From positions 124,001-188,000 of the forward strand of contig JAMZAV010000446.1 in assembly GCA_024449915.1 (NCBI GenBank): 64,000 bases of DNA, given 5' to 3'. How positions within the stretch are numbered: the stretch's first letter is position 1; each line of letters begins with the position of its first letter. Shown here piece after piece: positions 56,595 to 64,000 of the stretch. The stretch comes from Sweltsa coloradensis (lineage: Eukaryota; Arthropoda; Insecta; Plecoptera; Chloroperlidae). The position numbers and the translations under genes are program-made. The notes beneath the pieces are model-generated. The model saw only the letters and a list, made by a program, of their open reading frames with translations. It was not told where the DNA came from and did no database searches.

Positions 56595-58998
56595 TCTACG
56601 TATTAAATGCCAAATAAACTTTACGAAAGTAAACTATGAAAAGTCTGCCAGACAACAAGAAGTAAGAGTATTCCATTTGAAAAATTAGAATCATGTTTTA
56701 AACGTTTCAAGGCGCTTGTTGTCAGCATCGTGCTATCACATGGCTGGAAGCTAGCTCTAACTGAATATGAGCATCATTTATCACGAGTCTGTTGGTTGTA
56801 TTCCCAGGAGGACAGACAGGTTGGCCAGGACCTTCTTGGGAACAGATCCGAGGAGCAACACACTTTCCTCGAACTACGCGCAAAAGCTTTTACTGCTTCT
56901 CGAGCAGAAGTAATAATTATTTTACCACTTTGCGCTTTCACTCGGGCTCATAAACTTGATAATCAAGGAGGAATATCGCCTCTCTCTCTCGCTCTCTCGT
57001 GTTGATTGGATTGATTCTCTCCCAGACTGTTATCGAGCTTATAAAGAGGAAGGAATGATTCTGTTGCTGTTGTCTCTCGCACAGAGATCGCGGGAAGATA
57101 TTGGGCTTTTCACTGCTGAGAAGCAATAACCAACCAACCCATCCATACGTACAACCCGTTATAACAAATCCCTTATAGAATACGTTTCACAGCACTCTTA
57201 CCTTACCCACTACATTAACATGTATCATGTATTGTGGCTCATACGTGGCTCTTCCTGACCTTATGGACTTACAGTTAAAAACTAAATCTCATCATCTACA
57301 CTTATCTAGAAATTAACAAACGTTGTCTTATGTAAAACATTATGTACAAATGTTATTGGAAAGTTTTTCTTTGTTTGATATCATTGTAATTCTCTTTGTT
57401 AAACTATGAAATACTTTTGCACGTCAAATTACTGTTTATGTCTGAATAAAAGTCACTTTGGTATTTTAATTGGGTTGTAAAAAAACCTCTTTCTATATGA
57501 AAGAAAATCTATATTAAAAAATACGAAATATTTAATATAGGTTATCCATGATATATTTGTCAACTATAATTTAAATTTAAGCCCCGAAAAAATGTGTTTA
57601 AATGAAGGAAAAAAATGTAGCGAAATAAAAGTACAGTTTTAAGGTGATTGGAGAAAGACAAAGACTGGAAAAATAGTATTCTACGACATCTGTAGGCAGG
57701 CCTTGCAGACTCTCTGTATAAATTATCTTCACTGCCTTTAAGTCCAGTATTATCGTGGGTTAGCTGCTTTAGATAATCAAGATCGGGCTCTGCTATTTCA
57801 CTACTCTATACTCAACTCACTCTTCAATCACATTATTTCTCTAGTGCCCAATCTGAATGAAATTAAACCGTCTCTTCTTTCATTTAACTTTTATGACATC
57901 TTTGCCTCCCACATTTCATTACTCAACCTAGTCTATCTAAAGAATCTTATTTTGCACACTCAAAATTGATTTGGAATATTAAGTTAAATTAGTTTTTATA
58001 ATTTATTTGGATATAAGTTAATCAAATAATTACATAAATCAAATATAAATCACATTTAAAAATGTTTAGGCCTACAACCTTTTCTTTTCCTTGTTTGTAG
58101 TAGTCTAGACTCAAGCTCATACTTGTTAGATACATTTCTTCATTTACAAAGTATTACTATTATGTCTTACAGTTTACACACGATAAAAATGATCCCATTT
58201 GCAATGTGTTGTGCCAATAAATTAAAGCAATATTATCATAATAATAATAAGTAGTGGTATCTCCTTTCCGCCTTCAATTTGTAACATTGATTTTAAACCT
58301 AAATAAAAGTCATGTAGTTGGTGTGAGTAATGGCTAAGTAGCACGCATCGCCTCGCTAACCACCGCAAGGGTATAGAGCGATGCTTTGCTTTGTGAGCGA
58401 CGCGGGCGCGATTATAAAAACAGGCAGAGTTGACGCGGGAACAAAACATCTTCAAATTAGCGGGACATGCATAGACGGGACGCGTATACTAACAAGCAGT
58501 AGGGGACAGCCGCTGTAAGGCTTTTTCGACAATATCATGTCATAAGCATAATTTTTAATATTTAATTGTGGTTGTCTATGTCATTTGTTTAAAGATAGGA
58601 CAGCTAGTGCCACTTCATAACCGTGATTGATTACGCATTTCTAATGATGTCGACTTTTCATTTTTTTATTACAACTTTTTTCATTCGTACATGGTACAGA
58701 TATAGGCAAGAAATATACATTAATTATATAAATGATGGTATACAAACGTATGGCAAAATATGAAATTGATGGAAATAAATCAATAATAGTAAAACAGTCT
58801 TGTTCAGCGTACTCAATCTGAAGTAAAAAACCACGTAATGATAAGTCATCTAAGAATTCATTAACAAAACTGGGAATTCATTGATTGTCCATGTTTTGTC
58901 TTAGAACGCTTAAAAACATCAAAAGAGATTCAGAGTGTATCGACGTGAATTAATTATTTGTGTCATTCCAATCCAGAAACAATAATTAGTGTAAAACG
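56595..58998. other. No recognised gene
   Basis: The frame at 56730-57005 has balanced composition but no known family. GAATAAAAG at about 57443 could be a polyadenylation signal without a gene to go with it. 58330-58450 is GC-richer. TAGGCCTA lies at 58067-58074. Confidence 0.3.
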
Positions 58999-59138
58999 TA
59001 ACTTAAAAACTTATGACTGAGGCCACTACTTACTTAAAAACGAATTTTCGGGTGAAACTTCCTCACCCATCATCAGGTTGATACCGACTGGTATCGTTTT
59101 TCAGTAAGTAGTGGCCTCGGTCATAAGTTTTTAAGTTA
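58999..59138. repeat. 140 bp palindromic element
   Basis: Arms 58999-59043 and 59095-59138 (TAACTTAAAAACTTATGACT, GAGGCCACTACTTACTTAAA) are near-perfect inverted repeats. They surround a loop with its own short pairing (GGTGAAACTTCCTCACC). It looks like a small foldback transposon or repeat. Confidence 0.8.
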
Positions 59139-59303
59139 AGTTTTAATATTGTTCCGGGCCAATAAACTCTTTTTATAGAATAAGTAGTGTGTTCAAACCA
59201 ATTATCCAAACATATTTTTTATATTTGTTGCTGCAGCCTTATCATAGGTTAGATAAACAAATATTTAAAAGTTATGTCGGCATTAATAATCGACGAAATG
59301 TGA

Positions 59304-60165
59304 AGTGTGGTTCGCTAGTCTTACAGTAAAAGTCTTTGCTTGCAATGCAGAATGTTCAGGGTTCGAACCCGCTCATGCTAGAAATTTTGAATTTATGATG
59401 CGGACTTTAGTGCATGTGAAAAACGTAAGGAATATGTATCGGTGAGTTAGGAGCCGTCATAGCGACGAAGTACATGAACTATTCCTATTCTCCATTCAAT
59501 TAATTCTAAGATTATTTTGAATTAGCCTTGTTGATTCTGGCGCTGTGATCTGGTCTAGTTAGTTGTACACTTAAACTAATAATGTCCTTATAAATTAATA
59601 TTTGTATGCTTCATAGTTATAATTTTTACTTAATTTAAACTTCAAACTCGAATAATGAAACATTCTTAGACCCGGCACCTCCACCAAAATCTCCATTCTA
59701 GTTAATTCTAAGGGAATTTGGAATTAGCCTTGTTGATTCTTGCGCAGTGATTCTGGTCTTAAATAAATAATTTACTTACAAATTAATTTCTGTTTGCTTT
59801 ATAGTTATAATTTGAACTTAATTTAAACTTCATTTAAAGTTCCAATTTGAAAAATTAATAACATTCTAGACCGGCACCTCCACCAAAATCATTTGTTTTT
59901 ATTTTTCATCATGATAAAAACTTTTCACAACAATAATGAGGCTGGAACTACACGGAAAACATTCTCCAATGTTGTTGATTCTGTTTTGTTGTTCTGTGCG
60001 GGAGAAATCGTGTCCAGTTTGTAGCCTGTGTTTCCTACTTTGGTCATTGATCACTCGTCAATGGTTTTGGCACCAACTGGGTTGGCTTGGACTGCTTTAA
60101 ATTTAAGGTGCCGCCACTAAAATCATTTAAGTTACTGAGTGGCATACGATTTAAAAACACATTTT
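59304..60165 (+). mobile_element. SINE-A expanded by a 200 bp duplication carrying the 18-bp motif
   Basis: The 5' half (head GTGGTTCGCTAGTCTTACAG, CTTGCAATGCAG, GGGTTCGAACCCGC; body to TTGATTCTGGCGCTG) ends near 59545. The 3' half resumes near 59985 (GCGGGAGAAATCGTGTCCAG to GGTTGGCTTGGACTGC and the tail CACTAAAATCATTTAAGTTA). The extra DNA between them contains two tandem 200 bp units. Confidence 0.7.
59490..59888. repeat. Two tandem 200 bp units, each ending in the 18-bp motif
   Basis: Unit 1 (about 59490-59688) and unit 2 (about 59690-59888) both run CCATTC..TTAATTCTAAG, TTGATTCT, TTTATAGTTATAATTT-like, to GACC(C)GGCACCTCCACCAAAATC. Motifs start at 59669 and 59869, exactly 200 bp apart. 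The units begin with SINE-A body sequence. Confidence 0.8.
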
Positions 60166-61884
60166 AAAGTCGTTTTTAGACCTAGCTTAATTTGCTCTTT
60201 TCCCAAACTTCTGATTGGTCAAGGCATTAGCTCTTCCTATTCACTAAGTCACATAATAACAAAGCTCTGTATAAAGTTACGTATTATATTATGAACGAAT
60301 TCGAACTATTAGTATACAAGTATAGATGGTGTATTTCCTAAACGTCTATCATTACAAATAAATGTGTGTATTGGTTTATTAGCTTGAATACAAATTTTGT
60401 GATGACCTTATCTGAGATTTCAAATTACTTTTATAAAACACGACCAACTTCACAGTAAATTACTTTTAAACGCAAAGTTATAAACGTGTTTTCATTTATA
60501 TACATTTCTGAAGTTAGTAGTAGCTACAGTTTACACAGAAACCGACATTGTACAAAGAAAACAATAATAATTCTGAACTATTTTTAGCGCAGTGTTGCAA
60601 AATATTCGTTATGATTCCTCTATCTCGTGCCCGTGTGGGTACGATCTGGCAACACAGCAGTGGCGAGGTAAATTGCTTTCTTGTACCGCTCCCTACATTA
60701 CGATCCCGCCACGTGTTTGTGTTATATATCTCCCGACGACGCGGGTGATATTATTGTTGGCGTCGCGACGCCGAGTTAATAAAATAGCAATAACACCTTA
60801 GCGTATTTACTCCGCCCCCTGAGAAGAGTCGCGTAGGACCAGACGCGCATTCCTCAACACCTAGAAACACGCAATGCAAGAGCAGAACTTTATATAGCAT
60901 TTATATGGGAATAATATTTGTAATTGTATATTTTAGTATTTTAGAAAAAAAAAACACAAACAAACAAAATCAAAAAAACAGGACTAATTTTTCTGCAGAG
61001 TCATAAAAATATTATTACTTTTAAAAATAATTCAGTAACAGTTACATTAAAAAAAGTAATTTAAGTGATAATTCAATAATTACTCAACAAGTAACGTATT
61101 ACTTTTAGTAAATTACTTTTACTCAGTTACTTAACAAAACTGATGTTAACAAGGTCTATTTTTATGATACTTGACACACGCACATACAGACGGACGGACA
61201 AGAAATTAATGCTTATAGAAGAGGAAAGTCGTCCTATACAAAGAAAAATACGCATTATATCTGTCAGTGAACCACCTAGCGGAGTGAAGCTGAAATCAAT
61301 AGAGGCCACGTTGATTCCTGACCAATCAACGACTTGTTCTAGAAGTCACCGTGCCCCCTTGTGATTGATGATCTGGTGATAGTGGTCGGCGCGGTCGATA
61401 CAGGAACGTCTCTAGCCTTGCGTGCGGTCAGGATCATGACCACCAGACCAATCAACAGGACCCGTGGTTTCTCAAAGGCAAGCAGTTGTTGTTTAGCAGG
61501 CAATATTATAATCATATTACACGAGTTGAGAAATACACGAACAACTAAAAACACCAGCTTTATAATGTGTGAGCTTTTTTGTTTTGTTATTTTCAATATA
61601 AATTGAAGTGAAATTGAAAGTATATGATTATAATTGTCTTTAAAGTACTTCTTTTATACGCTTAAATGGACCAAACTAGACGGCGTCGTTTTAATATAAT
61701 TTAAATAATTTTATACTTGAATATATGTGTAGAAAAATTGGTTGCCAACACAACTTTATAAAATGTGGTCATGTGTTCTAAGATAGGGTTGTTCTTCTTA
61801 TACCTTACCCCCTGTGGTCAGCAGAAACATTATGTATCATCCTTGATGAAAGGCAATGCAACTAAAAACGCGTGTAAAGAGGTC
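60166..61884. other. No recognised gene; GC-richer blocks
   Basis: 60600-60860 and 61320-61480 are less AT-rich. The second is open on both strands; the minus-strand frame at 61596-61339 ends in a hydrophobic VLLIGLVVMILTA segment followed by a Thr/Ser-rich tail. No family is recognised and splice sites are not convincing. Confidence 0.3.
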
Positions 61885-61985
61885 ATGTTCGGTTTTTATC
61901 GTAAGACGTGACACACACACAAGGATGGACAGAAGAGTGATGCACATATAAAACCTTCGATCCATAATAACAATGTAGTTACTCT
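61885..61985 (+). repeat. H-family dispersed repeat
   Basis: GTTCGGTTTTTATCGTAAGA, CGTGACACACACACAAGGAT and GTGATGCACATATAAAACC match 49355-49450, without the hAT-like insertion. Confidence 0.6.
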
Positions 61986-63229
61986 CCGATCATGGACAAT
62001 ATTATGAACGTAATGAAAGAATTAGAGAGGAGAATAGAAAGAAGTTTGAAGACAGGAATTTAAAAAAATTATCACCATGGAAGGAGTAATTAAGGATTGA
62101 AGAGTGATAAAAAGTGCAACTTTCATTTAGAAGATTTTTCAATTTATATTCGAAAAGAGTAATTGAATTGGAGTTTTTTATTGGTGCGAAGCGATGTGTA
62201 TGAATTATCAATTTTAATGATCTAAAGCGCGCTTTTATACTCATCCTTCTCCCCGTCTATAGGAGCCTGGTAGTACTTGCTACACTAGAGCGTATACGTA
62301 CGTTCATTACAGGTGCGCCGATAGCTAGCTAACCCGACGCGGGGCTTTATGCAGCTCCATCCGACCGCTCAGTAGGGGGGGGGGGGGCTACACGGGTTCT
62401 GCATTATCGCGGTATGCGCCGGATGCACAATGCAAAGAGTGAACACTTTTAATGTTCACTCGAGCGTGTAGTGGTAGATACGCGGGCTCTTAAAACATCT
62501 ATGGAATGTGTTGGGGCTTATAGAGAGTTTGCTTGTTGTGTATGCGAGGGGAGAAATATACGACCATCAACTTCAGAGAGTATTTGATTTACAATAATAT
62601 TTTAATACTTTTAAAATTCAATGATTTACCTACTTGACCAAAATGTATTTATCTACGTCAAACGATCCTCATTTTGTATTTCTCCGAGTTGTTTGGAAGA
62701 TATTTCACTGATAAAATTAGTTTTGCACTTTAAGCAACTCAAAACAAAATAAATATTTTTTATATTCTAAATCAAGGCTTGAGAATTTCCTTTTTTGCAT
62801 TACATTTATAAATTGAGTGGAATATATTTTTAATTCGGGATAATGCAACTTTTTTATTGATATTAATAAGCAGTAAATAATTTTGATTAATTCACAAATC
62901 TTTTTGTGACATAAATGGAATAGGCTCTATATACACATAGCCATTCGAATGTTTATTCACATCAAATAGTTATTCAATCAAGTACAGTATTCTAGCTAGA
63001 TGATTTTTGTTGCGTCAATAGTATCTACCTGGTTAAAGTATCTAATAGACTGTTAGTTAAATGAATGGCAAATAATCAAAGCATATAAAGAGGAGAAGAG
63101 ATTTAAATGAGCTGACGGGTATTTTACACCTGTCACTATTGTTATTATATTTAAGTCACATTAAAATAACGTTTTAAAAAGATTTATAATATATTAAACA
63201 AATATTCAATTTTAACAAAATAACAAATA
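61986..63229. other. No recognisable gene; poly-G at 62378
   Basis: A run of about 12 G lies at 62378-62389. The area 62260-62480 is GC-richer with short palindromes (TAGCTAGCTA). The rest is AT-rich. Confidence 0.35.
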
Positions 63230-63445
63230 TACCAAAAAATTACCCCAAAAATACCCTTCAATACAACTCTTGAAATAGTTGTAACGTCACATTTTGAATC
63301 ATCGGCAGAAGATTCCACAACGAGACAGGTAGTTTGAAACTTCTCCAATGTTCTATAGCCTATGAAGGATCCGTATTGATTCTAGAGAGTTGCGTTTCAC
63401 TTGTGGATAGCCCGTGTTTGGATCAACATCTGAACGTGTTAGCAT
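63230..63445 (-). mobile_element. Possible LINE ORF2 C-terminal remnant
   Basis: One minus-strand frame reads HWRSFKLPVSLWNLLPMIQN then VTLQLFQELY, similar in form to the S-L-W-N-x-L-P tail of many LINE ORF2 proteins, with stops before it. Another frame reads an unrelated open segment, so this is tentative. Confidence 0.35.
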
Positions 63446-63490
63446 CCATCTAAAGAATTTAACATCAAGTTAATGATGAAAATATGATTT

Positions 63491-63508
63491 TGGTGGAGGT
63501 GCCGGGTC
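63491..63508 (+). repeat. 18-bp tRNA-end-like motif, exact
   Basis: TGGTGGAGGTGCCGGGTC preceded by GATTT, as also in the reversed copies at 59669 and 59869. About 140 bp upstream of a Helentron-like element. Confidence 0.88.
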
Positions 63509-63632
63509 CATGATGTTTCCATTATCAGTATTGAAAGATTGAATTTTAGTATTATTTTGCCCAACGCCGAAGCATTACAATGGTAAATTAGTAAGAATAT
63601 TTCAAATTATAGTTATATGTTGCATTATATTA

Positions 63633-64000
63633 TTGGATGAGTGAAGCGAAGACTTCAATTTTACTGACCCCCAGAAAAATTTAGCTCGGGTGTTTGTTTG
63701 TCTGTTTGTTTGCTCTCTACTGGGAAAACGGCATATGCGATCTTGATGAAAATTTGAGGGGATCTTCGAAATCTCTGAACTTAGAGGTGTATTGTTTTTG
63801 GGTACGATCGAAGAAATATTTCTCATGAATATCGTACTTTTACGATTTTTTTAATTTTTAGTGCGATATTTTTGTGACGTTTGGTCCGATTTTTACAAAA
63901 CGGTGGGGCTACAACGTTCATATTTTACATGCACATTAAGGTAATGGTTATGTATTGCTTTTTAAAAGAAAAAATTGAAAAAGTTAGCCAGAATCCATAG
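63633..64000 (+). mobile_element. Helentron-like element, type A, cut by window end
   Basis: The start TTGGATGAGTGAAGCGAAGA is followed by the type-A core (CTTCAATTTTACTGACCCCC, AGCTCGGGTG, CTCTCTACTGGGAAAACGGC). It reaches the beginning of the module that is duplicated at 11396. The 3' end lies outside. Confidence 0.72.

Noticed and set aside
905..63508. 18-bp motif as primer-binding site of ordinary LTR retrotransposons
   Set aside because: No long direct repeats, no TG...CA ends just before the motif, and no gag or pol frames near any copy. I keep only the similarity to a tRNA 3' end.
1..64000. CRISPR array, operon, plasmid or phage features
   Set aside because: The window shows splice-type exon structure, SINEs and low gene density; no regularly spaced repeats with unique spacers occur.

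Overview
This is a gene-poor, AT-rich stretch of an animal nuclear genome. One convincing protein-coding exon, at 1386-1581 (+), reads as the last coding exon of a FAM219 family gene. A polypyrimidine tract and AG precede it, it stays open to a stop codon, and it carries the acidic and LLPPKP-type C-terminus that I remember for that family. I found no other recognisable protein gene. No long open frame, bacterial-style operon, rRNA, CRISPR array or intact transposase is visible. Spliceosomal signals, tRNA-derived SINEs, LINE 3' ends, hAT-like and Helentron-like elements together point to a metazoan, probably a marine invertebrate. I cannot name the species.

Most of the window is repeats. The main families, named here for convenience, are: SINE-A, a roughly 400 bp element with a tRNA-Gly-like head and a 3' hairpin, in about ten full or partial copies; SINE-C and SINE-D, two more tRNA-headed families; E elements, short hairpin elements with a tRNA-like piece in the loop and a shared tail; Helentron-like elements of two types (A and B), with GGATGAG subterminal inverted repeats, a 3' hairpin and a CTAG end before T; the G family, a 0.6-0.8 kb dispersed repeat in three copies; the H family, a short dispersed repeat; and fragments of at least two LINE lineages.

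Region by region: 1-4.5 kb holds the FAM219 exon, a G copy and a SINE-C. 4.5-7.1 kb holds two E elements around a LINE remnant. 7.1-16.2 kb is a mosaic of Helentron-like elements, SINEs, a head-to-head SINE palindrome and a piggyBac-like MITE. 16.2-17.1 kb is a GC-rich island that may be a promoter or first-exon area. 17.2-18.8 kb is a decayed tandem repeat. 18.8-25.2 kb holds more SINEs, an E hairpin, a microsatellite and a 62 bp tandem repeat. 26.7-28.1 kb is one 1.38 kb foldback element with arms of about 650 bp. 28.8-37 kb has scattered repeats. 37.2-39.4 kb has two Helentron-like elements and a LINE end. About 38.9-44.1 kb looks like poor-quality consensus sequence. 44-64 kb has two MITEs with hAT-like ends and target duplications, several foldbacks, and a SINE expanded by a 200 bp duplication.

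The most puzzling signal is a 17-18 bp motif (TGGTGGAGGTGCCGGGTC or its complement) found 12 times, singly or in short tandems. On one strand it ends in CCA, like the 3' end of a tRNA. I see no LTRs beside it, and it is not explained by any family listed here.
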